From Pseudomonadota bacterium (GTDB lineage Bacteria; Pseudomonadota; Gammaproteobacteria; Steroidobacterales; Steroidobacteraceae), in assembly GCA_021847105.1 (NCBI GenBank), contig JAJZUT010000004.1:1-64000 (forward strand): a stretch of 64,000 nucleotides of DNA. The letters run 5' to 3'. The position numbers and the translations under genes are program-made. Of this stretch, positions 7,701-15,258 are shown piece by piece. The first letter of the stretch is position 1. Every line of letters starts with the position of its first letter. The notes below the pieces were generated by a model. The model saw only the letters and a list, made by a program, of their open reading frames with translations. It was not told where the DNA came from and did no database searches.

Positions 7701-9467
7701 ATGTCAGTTGAACGAACGGGTCACGAGCGATCACAGCTCCAATTTGAGTGGCGGATTTTCGAGCCGATCCCGCTTCAATCCGTTGTGCAGACAGACCTGG
7801 CGACAAGCCGACCGAAGGGGCCATCATTCGCCCGTCGGCTCCGGATCCTCTGCTGTTGCACCCTCGCGTCACTGGCGTTACTCAGCTGCTATACCACAGC
7901 GGCACGCGCGGAATCCGATTCAGGGACACGACTGCCTCATCGGCGGGACGTGGCCCTGGATTTGGCAGCACGTGCTCACCCGGTTGCATTCCTGGATCGA
8001 ATCGGATGGGGCGCCGACGGTGCCGAGCTGCAACTGTTGCAGCAACTCGGTGCGACAAGATTCCTAAATGCCCAGCTCAACCCGCTCGCGCGCGCGGCGC
8101 TGCCAGCGCCGATCAAGCGCAGTATTTCCGGACTGCCGGTCGATTTTCCGCTCGTGGACTGGGTGCCCCAGCTGATCGCTTCTGAACGGAGCGCCCGGCT
8201 CGCGCGACGCGACAAGTCGGCTGATCCAGTCGAAGCGCAGGCGGAGGCCGAACGACTGAGAACTCTGCGCCAACACATGAACGAGCTGGTTCGTCAGGCA
8301 ATGGCCCAGCAAATGCTTCGCGCGATTTATGCCCAGAACCAGCTCCATCAGCGGCTCGTCTGGTTCTGGATGAACCACTTTAACGTGTTTCGGGGTGGCA
8401 ATATCGGCCCGCTGATGGGCAACTACATGCGGCACGTCATAGCGCCGCATGTCCTTGGACATTTTCGCAGCTTACTGCAGGCGACGATGTTTTCACCCCA
8501 AATGCTGCTGTATCTGAATAATGCTCAGAATCACCGGAATCATATCAACGAGAACTACGCCCGCGAAGTGATGGAACTACATACCGTTGGACTGGGCGCC
8601 CATTACTCACAAAGCGACGTAACTGATCTCGCCCATGTCCTGACGGGCTTGGGCGTCGACCTGCTGGACCGGCCGGTACGCGTCCGGCCGGCTTTGCGCA
8701 GGTGGTTGTGGCATCAAGGTCTCGTTGTGTTCAATCCGGCACTACACGATCCACAGCCGGAGCGCGTTCTCAACCACAATTTCTCCGGTCGCGGCATTGG
8801 GGAGATTGAACAGGTCATCACCGTTCTGGCCGATGATCCGGCGACTGCACGCCATATCAGCTACGAGCTTGCGCAATATTTCGTTTGCGACCAGCCATCT
8901 CCGGCGCTGGTTTCTGCAATGGTGCGGACGTGGCAGCACACGCACGGTGATATTGCTGCGGTCTTGCGGACGATGTTTATGAGTCCGCAGTTCGTGACCA
9001 GCCTCTCGCAGCCGCAGCTTAAGGACCCTATGCGCTATCTGCTCTCGGTAGTCCGGGCGAGCTATTCGAGGCGCATCATCTCCAATCCGCAACCGCTCGT
9101 CGGCATGCTCTACCGACTGGGAGAGCCGCTTTATGGTCGCCAGACTCCGGACGGCTATCCGTTGGCGGCCGACGCATGGAGCAGTCCCGGCCAACTGACA
9201 ACGCGCTTTGCAGTGGCACGGCAATTGGCGGCGGGGGCACCGGCTCTGTTCCTGCCTCCTGGGCAGCTGCACCAGGTGCGCACACCGATGTCAGGCACGC
9301 CCTGGACGCATCGGCGTGCACAGGCTCCCCACCTCGAGCGCAGTGCGGTGTTCGAGGCGGCCGAAGGGACGCTAAGCCATGCGACCCTGACCGTGCTGGC
9401 GGGAACCGAAAACCGTAGGCGATGGAACGCCCTGTGGCTCTCCTCGCCGGAATTTATGACTGAGTAA
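7701..9467 (+). CDS. DUF1800 family exported protein
   Basis: The large protein (588 residues from ATG 7701, which has GGGAG about ten bases upstream) has a signal-like stretch RRLRILCCCTLASLALLSC ending TTAARA, then the DUF1800 body. Diagnostic strings are AIYAQNQLHQRLVWFWMNHF, NVFRG, MFSPQMLLYLNNAQN, NINENYAREVMELHTVG-like (here HINENYAREVMELHTVGLGA), and YSQSDVTDLAHVLTGLG. DUF1800 proteins are nearly always encoded beside a DUF1501 protein, as here, 34 bases downstream. Their function is unknown; they are predicted to be secreted and linked to surface or polymer metabolism. GTG 7659 is an alternative start. Confidence 0.88.
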   Translation: MSVERTGHERSQLQFEWRIFEPIPLQSVVQTDLATSRPKGPSFARRLRILCCCTLASLALLSCYTTAARAESDSGTRLPHRRDVALDLAARAHPVAFLDRIGWGADGAELQLLQQLGATRFLNAQLNPLARAALPAPIKRSISGLPVDFPLVDWVPQLIASERSARLARRDKSADPVEAQAEAERLRTLRQHMNELVRQAMAQQMLRAIYAQNQLHQRLVWFWMNHFNVFRGGNIGPLMGNYMRHVIAPHVLGHFRSLLQATMFSPQMLLYLNNAQNHRNHINENYAREVMELHTVGLGAHYSQSDVTDLAHVLTGLGVDLLDRPVRVRPALRRWLWHQGLVVFNPALHDPQPERVLNHNFSGRGIGEIEQVITVLADDPATARHISYELAQYFVCDQPSPALVSAMVRTWQHTHGDIAAVLRTMFMSPQFVTSLSQPQLKDPMRYLLSVVRASYSRRIISNPQPLVGMLYRLGEPLYGRQTPDGYPLAADAWSSPGQLTTRFAVARQLAAGAPALFLPPGQLHQVRTPMSGTPWTHRRAQAPHLERSAVFEAAEGTLSHATLTVLAGTENRRRWNALWLSSPEFMTE

Positions 9468-9501
9468 ATCGACCGCCATCCCACATCTGGAGACCCCACT
9501 G

Positions 9502-10710
9502 ATGCGCCGTCGTCAATTTTTACAAGCTGCCGTCGCGGGCGGCCTTCTGCCGAGCGCCCGAGTCTGGGCGGCCCCTATTGCCGCGGGACCGAAGTTCGTC
9601 CTGGTATTCCTGCGCGGCGCATACGATGCCGCCAACTTGCTCATCCCATACCAGAACGATTTTTATTATGAGTCGCGCCCCCATATTGCGGTGCCACGTC
9701 CGGGTAGTGGTGAGGACGGCGCAATCGCCCTTAATGCAGATTGGGCGCTGCACCCGGCACTACGGGGGAGCATGTTGCCGTTCTGGCAACGCCGCCAGCT
9801 TGCCTTCGTACCCTTCACCGGCACTCGCGACATGACCCGGAGTCACTTCGAGACGCAGGATCACATCGAATTGGGCCAGGGACCGCAGACGAGTGATTTC
9901 AATGATGGCTTCCTGAACCGCCTCATCCGAGAACTGGGCGGACGCGCCCGAGCAATGGCATTTACGGCGCAAGTCCCTCTATCGCTGCGCGGCCCCGAGC
10001 ATGTCCCCAATCTCGCGCTCGCGCGGCTCGGTCGCGAAGATATTGCGGGGGGGCAGGAGCGTCGCCTGGAGCGCATGTGGGGCGACACCGCCGAAGCCAG
10101 CGCTGTCGCAGAAGGCTTCGCCGTACAGGCCGAAGTCCATCGCGACATGGCCACGGCGCGATGGGCGGCCGAAATGCGTGCAGCGAGCCGTGGTGCCATC
10201 GATCCGCGGGGATTCGTAGGCGTTGCTGCTCGGGTCGGCGCACTGATGCGTGACAGCTTCGACATTGGCTTCATTGACGTGGGTGGCTGGGATACACACG
10301 TCTACGAGGCGACCACCAACGGTGCGCACGGTCAACTCGCCACCAAAGTGGCGTCTCTCGGCGATGGACTCGCGGAACTCGCACGTGCTGCTGGTCCGTC
10401 GTGGCGGGACATGACGGTCGTTGTGATCAGCGAATTTGGCCGGACCTTTCGGGAGAATGGGAACCGAGGCACCGACCACGGGCACGGTAGCGTGTACTGG
10501 GTTCTGGGGGGCTCGGTTCGGGGTGGTCGCATCGCAGGCGAGCAGGTTTCCATATCGCCGGCGACACTCAACCAGAACCGCGACTACCCGGTCCTAAGCG
10601 ACTACCGGGATGTGCTCGGGGGGGTATTCGCGCGATTGTGGAACTTGAATGGCCGGCGGATTCGGGCCGTGTTCCCGGATGCCCAGGCACGCGACCTTGG
10701 CTTGGTGTGA
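9502..10710 (+). CDS. DUF1501 family Tat-exported protein
   Basis: The 402-residue protein begins MRRRQFLQAAVAGGLLPSAR, a twin-arginine-like signal (RRQFL) with an AWA-type cleavage region near residue 24. The body carries the DUF1501 features FVLVFLRGAYDAANLLIPY, SHFETQDHIELG, DVGGWDTHV, SEFGRTFRENGNRGTDHGHG, and a C-terminal YPVLSDYRDVLGGV. The family belongs to the alkaline phosphatase/sulfatase-like superfamily, in which the DHG(H/T)G string is a conserved metal-site-like motif. It forms a two-gene operon with the DUF1800 gene. The pair's biological role has not been established. Tat export suggests that the protein folds with its cofactor in the cytoplasm. Confidence 0.9.
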   Translation: MRRRQFLQAAVAGGLLPSARVWAAPIAAGPKFVLVFLRGAYDAANLLIPYQNDFYYESRPHIAVPRPGSGEDGAIALNADWALHPALRGSMLPFWQRRQLAFVPFTGTRDMTRSHFETQDHIELGQGPQTSDFNDGFLNRLIRELGGRARAMAFTAQVPLSLRGPEHVPNLALARLGREDIAGGQERRLERMWGDTAEASAVAEGFAVQAEVHRDMATARWAAEMRAASRGAIDPRGFVGVAARVGALMRDSFDIGFIDVGGWDTHVYEATTNGAHGQLATKVASLGDGLAELARAAGPSWRDMTVVVISEFGRTFRENGNRGTDHGHGSVYWVLGGSVRGGRIAGEQVSISPATLNQNRDYPVLSDYRDVLGGVFARLWNLNGRRIRAVFPDAQARDLGLV

Positions 10711-11089
10711 TCGGACGATGCCTGCGGAACCTGGCGGGAGGCCGCCATGCGTCGAGCACGGATCTACCGTCTAAACCAGGATAAAAGACGAGAGGGCCTC
10801 GACTAGGGGCCGCCGGTCGCGCTCGCCATCACCGGCTATCCTGTGAATTCGATCTCGCCCTCGTCACCGGATCCACCCGCACGGCAACGCCCTCAGGCGA
10901 CCTGCGGCGAGCGCGGACCTTCGGGACCGCCCCGGGCACGCCTGCTCGGGGCGGAAAATCTGCCGCGCCGCGGTCCTGGCGCGCGAGGGGGGCTGCGAAG
11001 GAAGCCGGCGCACCGCACCCCCGGTCAGTCGATCGCGGGCCCGAGTCACCGGCCCTGGCGGACTAAACCGCTGCCGCAGGAATCCCCTC
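10711..11089. other. Gap between convergent genes
   Basis: This 379-base GC-rich stretch separates the end of the DUF1501 gene from the end of the NrsF-like gene. No gene or clear terminator with a T-run was recognised. Confidence 0.4.
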
Positions 11090-11731
11090 TCACCAGCGCG
11101 CGAGCCACGGCAGGATGAATCGCGCCGCCAGCACGGCCACGGAACAGCCGAGGCCATACCAGGTAACGATGAACACCGGGTCGTTGAAGGGGCAGGAGAA
11201 CACGAAGGCAAACGCGCCCCACGCAGCCGCCGCCACACCCACCAGCAGCCGCGAACGGCGCATGTCGGTCGGCGCGCCGCGACGCCCGAGGAGCATGAGT
11301 CCGACGAGCGGCGGGATCGAGAGCCCCGCGATCCGCGACGCGCAATGTATCCCGTCAATCCAATCCAGACGCTGAATCAACTCCGCCAGCCCCCCGGGCA
11401 GGCTGGCGAGGAACATCCCGCCGATGACGGAGACTCCGACGAGCGCGGCGATCCAGCGCAGTGCACCCTTGGCTGAGTAGGTGGGATCAAACGAACGGAT
11501 CGCCGCAAAACCGGCCGCCAGCGAAATCAGGCCGAGCGTCACCAGACGCCAGCCGAAGGTCGGCTGGGTCTCGAGCCGGTGCATATCGAGATTGGCGAAC
11601 CCGATCGCGAACAGCAGGGCGAGCTCGATCCCGGCGATGAGCGCCATGATAGCGGCATCGCTCCAGAACCGCCGCGGGCGTACCGGCTCGAGATCATCGG
11701 CGAGTTGGTCGATCAGCGTTTCAAAACTCAT
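11090..11731 (-). CDS. NrsF-like (DUF1109) membrane anti-sigma factor
   Basis: The 213-residue protein starts MSFETLIDQLADDLEPVRPR, the short cytoplasmic N-terminal region typical of NrsF/DUF1109 proteins, then has six hydrophobic segments (AAIMALIAGIELALLFAIG, RLVTLGLISLAAGFAAI, WIAALVGVSVIGGMFLA, a central SIPPLVGLMLLG, LVGVAAAAWGAFAFVF, and VTWYGLGCSVAVLAARF). Conserved Cys residues sit in HCASRI and SCPFNDP. In Caulobacter, NrsF holds the ECF factor SigF at the membrane and releases it under metal or oxidative stress. It overlaps the upstream sigma gene by 11 bases, so the two are cotranscribed. The neighbouring bufferin genes are the expected regulon. Confidence 0.88.
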   Translation of the reverse strand: MSFETLIDQLADDLEPVRPRRFWSDAAIMALIAGIELALLFAIGFANLDMHRLETQPTFGWRLVTLGLISLAAGFAAIRSFDPTYSAKGALRWIAALVGVSVIGGMFLASLPGGLAELIQRLDWIDGIHCASRIAGLSIPPLVGLMLLGRRGAPTDMRRSRLLVGVAAAAWGAFAFVFSCPFNDPVFIVTWYGLGCSVAVLAARFILPWLARW

Positions 11732-12251
11732 GGTGTTCCGCCCGCGCCAGCTCACTCAGCTGGCGCAATCCTCGGTGTATGTTGACCTTGACGAGCGCAA
11801 TCGTCTGACCCAGGCGCTCGGCCGCTTCTTTCACGCTCAGTCCCTCGATCTTGACCAGTCGTATCGCGTTCGCCTGCGCCGGCTTCAGCCGGCTCATCAG
11901 GGCATCGAGCGTGTACGCGCTGTGCGCCGCCTCACCGGTATCGGGGGCCGCCAGCCCTTCCTCGAGCTCGTCGGTAATCCCGTCCTTCATCGCCCGCAGT
12001 CGGTCGATCCACTTGTAGCGCGCGATGACTCCGAGCCAGGGACCAAACGGCTTCGAGGGATCATAGGTGTGCCGCTTGGCATGAATGGTGAGCAGGACCT
12101 CCTGGGCAAGGTCATCCACCATGGCGGCCGGCAGCCGCCTCGCATAGTACGATCTCAGCCACGAACCCAGTTCGACCAGCAATCGACGGTAGGCAGACGC
12201 GTCGCCGTTCTGCGCGGCGATCATCAACGTGCGCCACTTGTCTTCGGCCAA
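11721..12251 (-). CDS. ECF sigma factor, SigF-like
   Basis: The 176-residue ECF sigma factor has region 2 (SYYARRLPAAMVDDLAQEVL, then LLTIHAKRHTYDPSKPFGPW and LGVIARYKWIDRLR) and region 4 (LDALMSRLKPAQANAIRLVK, then IEGLSVKEAAERLGQTIALV and KVNIHRGLRQL). The start is TTG at 12251, with GAGGAGAG placed six bases upstream. It pairs with the overlapping NrsF-like anti-sigma gene. Its own promoter and that of bufA share the -35 hexamer TGTAAC, so it very likely activates both. Release by copper, gold or oxidative stress is inferred from the Caulobacter system. Confidence 0.92.
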   Translation of the reverse strand: MAEDKWRTLMIAAQNGDASAYRRLLVELGSWLRSYYARRLPAAMVDDLAQEVLLTIHAKRHTYDPSKPFGPWLGVIARYKWIDRLRAMKDGITDELEEGLAAPDTGEAAHSAYTLDALMSRLKPAQANAIRLVKIEGLSVKEAAERLGQTIALVKVNIHRGLRQLSELARAEHHEF

Positions 12252-12374
12252 GAGAGACTCTCCTCGAAACGGATGACCACCGGGGCGGCGATGCCGCTCG
12301 CCCCGTTCCGCAGGAACGCCAGCCCCTGCCGCGGCTGCGACCGGCCCTGCCTTCGCAGGCTTACCCCAAGAGAC

Positions 12375-12403
12375 TATACGGCCGGAAGCCCGAAAAGGTT
12401 ACA
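12375..12403 (-). promoter_or_regulatory. Predicted ECF-type promoter of the sigma/anti-sigma operon
   Basis: Read on the minus strand, TGTAAC (12403-12398) is followed by a 17-base spacer and CGTATA (12380-12375). The same -35 hexamer with the same spacer length occurs on the plus strand in front of bufA. This supports autoregulation by the SigF-like factor. Confidence 0.6.
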
Positions 12404-12447
12404 GCAAGTCGAGTTCACCTGCCCAGGTCGGGTCGATGCCGGTCCCC

Positions 12448-12476
12448 TGTAACTTTCCGGCACCCCGGTCCGGATG
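12448..12476 (+). promoter_or_regulatory. Predicted ECF-type promoter of the buf operon
   Basis: TGTAAC (12448-12453), a 17-base spacer and CGGATG (12471-12476) lie about 90 bases upstream of bufA. The hexamers and spacing mirror the divergent promoter for the sigma gene and resemble the GTAAC...CGxA type recognised by SigF-like ECF factors. The intergenic gap 12252-12564 holds no other feature that I can name. Confidence 0.6.
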
Positions 12477-12564
12477 TAGGGCCGCGATGCGGCGAGACGA
12501 CCATGAGCATGGCCGCCGGATCGGGAAAACCCTTAATGAACCTTGGATTCAATCGGAGCGACTC

Positions 12565-12837
12565 ATGAGCAAGCAACATACAGCCCGCCTCGCACTGATC
12601 AGCGCACTTGCGGTGGGAGCGACCGCCTTCGGTGCCGCCGGCGCCCATGCGGCCCCGGCGCAGAAGATCGTGAAGTGCTACGGCATCAATGCGGCATACA
12701 AGAACGACTGCATGTCCCCGGGTCATTCCTGTGCCGGTCAGGACGCCAAGGCCCGCGATCCGAACGCCTTCGTGGCCGTGCCGGCCGGTCTGTGCGGCAA
12801 GATCGCTGGCGGCAAGACGACCCCGGCGAAGACCTGA
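12565..12837 (+). CDS. bufA: Bufferin-type precursor protein (DUF2282)
   Basis: The 90-residue protein has a signal peptide of about 30 residues (ending GAHA) and a short mature region with four cysteines at about positions 38, 49, 56 and 77, in the contexts [19 protein letters not shown] and PAGLCGKI. This is the DUF2282 (BufA1) pattern. In Caulobacter, such precursors are ribosomally made, modified on core cysteines to thiooxazoles by a BufB/BufC enzyme pair, exported, and bind copper. The start ATG 12565 is chosen because it opens directly into the signal peptide. It heads a tight operon: bufB starts eight bases after its stop. Confidence 0.92.
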   Translation: MSKQHTARLALISALAVGATAFGAAGAHAAPAQKIVKCYGINAAYKNDCMSPGHSCAGQDAKARDPNAFVAVPAGLCGKIAGGKTTPAKT

Positions 12838-12845
12838 GCGGCCCC

Positions 12846-13712
12846 ATGCGACGCGCATCGCACTTCCCACCCCTCAAGCCGATCCCGGTGCGCGCCGGGA
12901 TCGGCTTGCGCGCCCCGCATGTCGCCCGGATCCTCGCCGAACGACCCGCCATCCACTGGCTGGAGGTGCACAGCGAGAACTACTTCGCTGCCGGCGGCGC
13001 GGCGCACCAGGCCCTGGAGCGCATCCGAACCGACTATCCGCTCAGCTTCCATGGGGTCGGTCTGTCTCTGGGTTCGGTCGATCCGCTTGACCGGGCGCAC
13101 CTGAAGCGTCTCGGCGAAATCGTCGCCCGCTACGAACCGGCGCTGGTCTCCGAGCACCTTTCCTGGGGAACGGTGAACGCGGAGCACTGGAACGACCTGC
13201 TCCCCCTGCCGCACACCCGAGAGGCCGCGGCGCTGCTCGCGGTACGGATCGCGGAGGTCCAGGAGAGCCTCGGGCGGCAGATCCTGCTCGAGAACGTCTC
13301 CAGTTATCTGCGCTTCCAGGATGAGATGACCGAAGCCGAATTCATCGCCGAAGTTCAGCAGCGCAGCGGATGCGCCCTGCTGCTCGACGTCAATAATGTG
13401 TATGTCAACAGTGTCAATCACCGCTTCGACCCGATCGAGTATCTCGCCACCCTCCCTCAGGAAGCCGTCGCGGAGATCCATCTCGCCGGGCATACCCGCA
13501 AAGCGGGTCTCGCGGATCCCTTGATCATCGACAGTCACGACGACTTTGTGAGCACTGAGGTGTGGGCGCTGTACGAGCACGCGCTGACCCGGTTCGGCCC
13601 TCAGCCGACGCTGATTGAGTGGGATGCGCGGATTCCCCCGCTCGAAGCGCTGCTCGGGGAAGCGGCGCGGGCGGATGACCTGCTGCAGGTGCGGCATGCC
13701 GAACCTGCGTGA
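12846..13712 (+). CDS. bufB: MNIO family oxidative RiPP enzyme (DUF692, BufB-like)
   Basis: The 288-residue TIM-barrel enzyme is of the multinuclear non-heme iron oxidative (MNIO, DUF692) family. The metal-binding strings are all visible: SFHG (His69), VSEHLSWG (Glu103, His104), ENVSSY (Glu149), DVNNVYVN (Asp181), EIHLAGH (His212/216), DSHDD (Asp229, His231) and EWDARIP (Glu258). MNIO enzymes use mixed-valence iron and oxygen to remodel cysteines; BufB homologues form thiooxazoles on the bufferin precursor with the help of BufC. It sits between the precursor gene and bufC, overlapping bufC by 17 bases. The protein looks complete, and a cytoplasmic location is expected. Confidence 0.93.
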   Translation: MRRASHFPPLKPIPVRAGIGLRAPHVARILAERPAIHWLEVHSENYFAAGGAAHQALERIRTDYPLSFHGVGLSLGSVDPLDRAHLKRLGEIVARYEPALVSEHLSWGTVNAEHWNDLLPLPHTREAAALLAVRIAEVQESLGRQILLENVSSYLRFQDEMTEAEFIAEVQQRSGCALLLDVNNVYVNSVNHRFDPIEYLATLPQEAVAEIHLAGHTRKAGLADPLIIDSHDDFVSTEVWALYEHALTRFGPQPTLIEWDARIPPLEALLGEAARADDLLQVRHAEPA

Positions 13713-14469
13713 ACTTCAGCAGGGCTTCGCCGCGGCGATGGCGGGCGGCGGTGACGGCGGCATCGGCGCCGAGATTGTGGGCGGCGCGCTCGGTGCCGAC
13801 GCGCGGCTCGGGGTCTACCGCCACGCCATAGCGGCGACGCGCCTGCGCGTTCTTCGAGAGACCTTCCCTGCGGTGGAATCCCTCGTGGGCGAAGCATTCT
13901 TCGAGCAGCTGGCACAGCGGTATGCCAGTCAATGTCCCTCACACAGCGGCAACCTGTGCGCCTATGGCGGAGACTTTCCGAGATTCATCGCCCGCTGTCC
14001 GCAGGCCGCCGACCCCGTTCCCTACCTTGCCGATGTCGCCTGGCTTGAATGGCGCCGCCAGGAAGCCGCGCTCGCCGCCGATGCCGAGATCCCCCGGCAG
14101 GTGCGCGTTATGTCCGGTGAGCCGGCGCGGCTGCGGGCGCAGCTGCACCCGAGCCTGCGTTCGATCGAGAGCGCCTTTCCCGTGATCTCGATCCACCTCT
14201 GGTGCGGCGCACCGGAGGGGCCGCCTCCGAGCCTCGATGCCGGCGCGGAATGCGGCCTCATCTGGCGGTCGGGCGCAGAGGTCGCCGAGGCCGTGGTCCA
14301 CCCGGCGACCCACGCCGCGGTGGAAGTGCTGCGCCGCGGCCGCAGTCTCGCCGACGCCGCGGCCGCTGGCGCGGCCAGTGACCCGCAATTCGATCTCGAT
14401 GAGTGCTTGCGAAGCCTGATCGCGAGCGACCTCATCGTCGATGTCATTCCATTGCCCAGGAGCCCATGA
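13696..14469 (+). CDS. bufC: DUF2063-type partner protein (BufC-like)
   Basis: The 257-residue protein has the DUF2063 pattern at its N-terminus: LRELQQGFAAAM, RLGVYRHAIAATRLRVLRET, then FPAVESLVGEAFFEQLAQRY, GNLCAYGGDFPRFI, and YLADVAWLEWRRQEA. In MNIO systems this partner carries a domain that recognises the precursor leader and delivers it to the enzyme. The remaining part (about residues 150-250) resembles the winged-helix-like C-terminal half of BufC proteins. It overlaps bufB by 17 bases and ends in an ATGA overlap with the DoxX gene, so translation of the operon is coupled. Confidence 0.9.
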   Translation: MPNLRELQQGFAAAMAGGGDGGIGAEIVGGALGADARLGVYRHAIAATRLRVLRETFPAVESLVGEAFFEQLAQRYASQCPSHSGNLCAYGGDFPRFIARCPQAADPVPYLADVAWLEWRRQEAALAADAEIPRQVRVMSGEPARLRAQLHPSLRSIESAFPVISIHLWCGAPEGPPPSLDAGAECGLIWRSGAEVAEAVVHPATHAAVEVLRRGRSLADAAAAGAASDPQFDLDECLRSLIASDLIVDVIPLPRSP

Positions 14470-14981
14470 TGCGCCCTCTCGAGCGATGCCTTTCCGCCTA
14501 TGACCGCCTGACCCAATATGCCGCCGCGGCCGAACCCGTTGCCCTGCTGCTCCTGCGCTGCTGGGTGGCGCTCGCGTTCTGGAAGGCCGGTCTCGTGAAG
14601 TTCGCCGACCCTTCCGGAACGGCCTACCTATTCGAAAATGTCTATCACGTTCCGTTACTGCCCGCGGACTTCGCCGCCATGCTCGGCACCTGGATCGAAC
14701 TCATCACGCCCTGGCTGCTTGCACTCGGAATCTTGGCGCGCCCGACCGCCGCCTTCCTCTTCGTTTACAACATCATGTGCGTGATCTCCTACCCGGATCT
14801 GTGGCCCCACGGGCTCTGGCACGGATTCATCGGGAACGGCTTCGTCGATCACAAGATCTGGGGAATGATGCTGCTCGTGGTGATCGCCCGGGGCGGCGGC
14901 ATCCTGTCGGTCGATGCGGCCATGCTGTGGTTACGTCGGACCCTCGGAATGCAGCGCGCCGAGACGCCAACCCCGGGGTGA
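14466..14981 (+). CDS. DoxX family membrane protein of the buf operon
   Basis: The 171-residue protein has four hydrophobic segments (VALLLLRCWVALAFWKAGLV, AAMLGTWIELITPWLLALGI, AAFLFVYNIMCVISY, WGMMLLVVIARGGGIL) and the DoxX-type start with a K-F stretch after the first helix (AGLVKFADPSGT). DoxX proteins are commonly the last gene of DUF2282-DUF692-DUF2063 operons, where they are presumed to be membrane partners of uncertain role, possibly linked to quinone or thiol redox. The start ATG 14466 overlaps the bufC stop (ATGA). ATG 14469 would also fit. A GC-rich inverted repeat (CCACCC/GGGGTGG, about 14987-15000) follows. Confidence 0.85.
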   Translation: MMRPLERCLSAYDRLTQYAAAAEPVALLLLRCWVALAFWKAGLVKFADPSGTAYLFENVYHVPLLPADFAAMLGTWIELITPWLLALGILARPTAAFLFVYNIMCVISYPDLWPHGLWHGFIGNGFVDHKIWGMMLLVVIARGGGILSVDAAMLWLRRTLGMQRAETPTPG

Positions 14982-15258
14982 ATCCACCCAGGGGTGGTGT
15001 GCTCGCCTAGCCGTCAGGGCCGATCGCCTGCAATCGGTGGAAAGGAGGGTTTCCCCGCCCGGACGCGCCCATAGGAGCGTCACGAACTCGCGTGTCCGTG
15101 GCGGCGCCCCCGCCAACGCACCCAACTGCACCGAGGGACTCGGTCGCTTGTGCACCACTCCTCGCTCGTGCCGCACGGCCCGTGGCCCGGACCGGCTGAG
15201 AGGCCGGTTCATGGATCGGAATCGGGCTTTGCTAAAGACACCTCGCCTGAGGGTATTT

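Noticed and set aside
11481..12452. 323-codon plus-strand frame
   Set aside because: It lies antisense to the NrsF-like and ECF sigma genes, which have clear families and signals.
12738..13697. 319-codon minus-strand frame
   Set aside because: It is antisense to bufB, whose metal-binding motifs are unmistakable.
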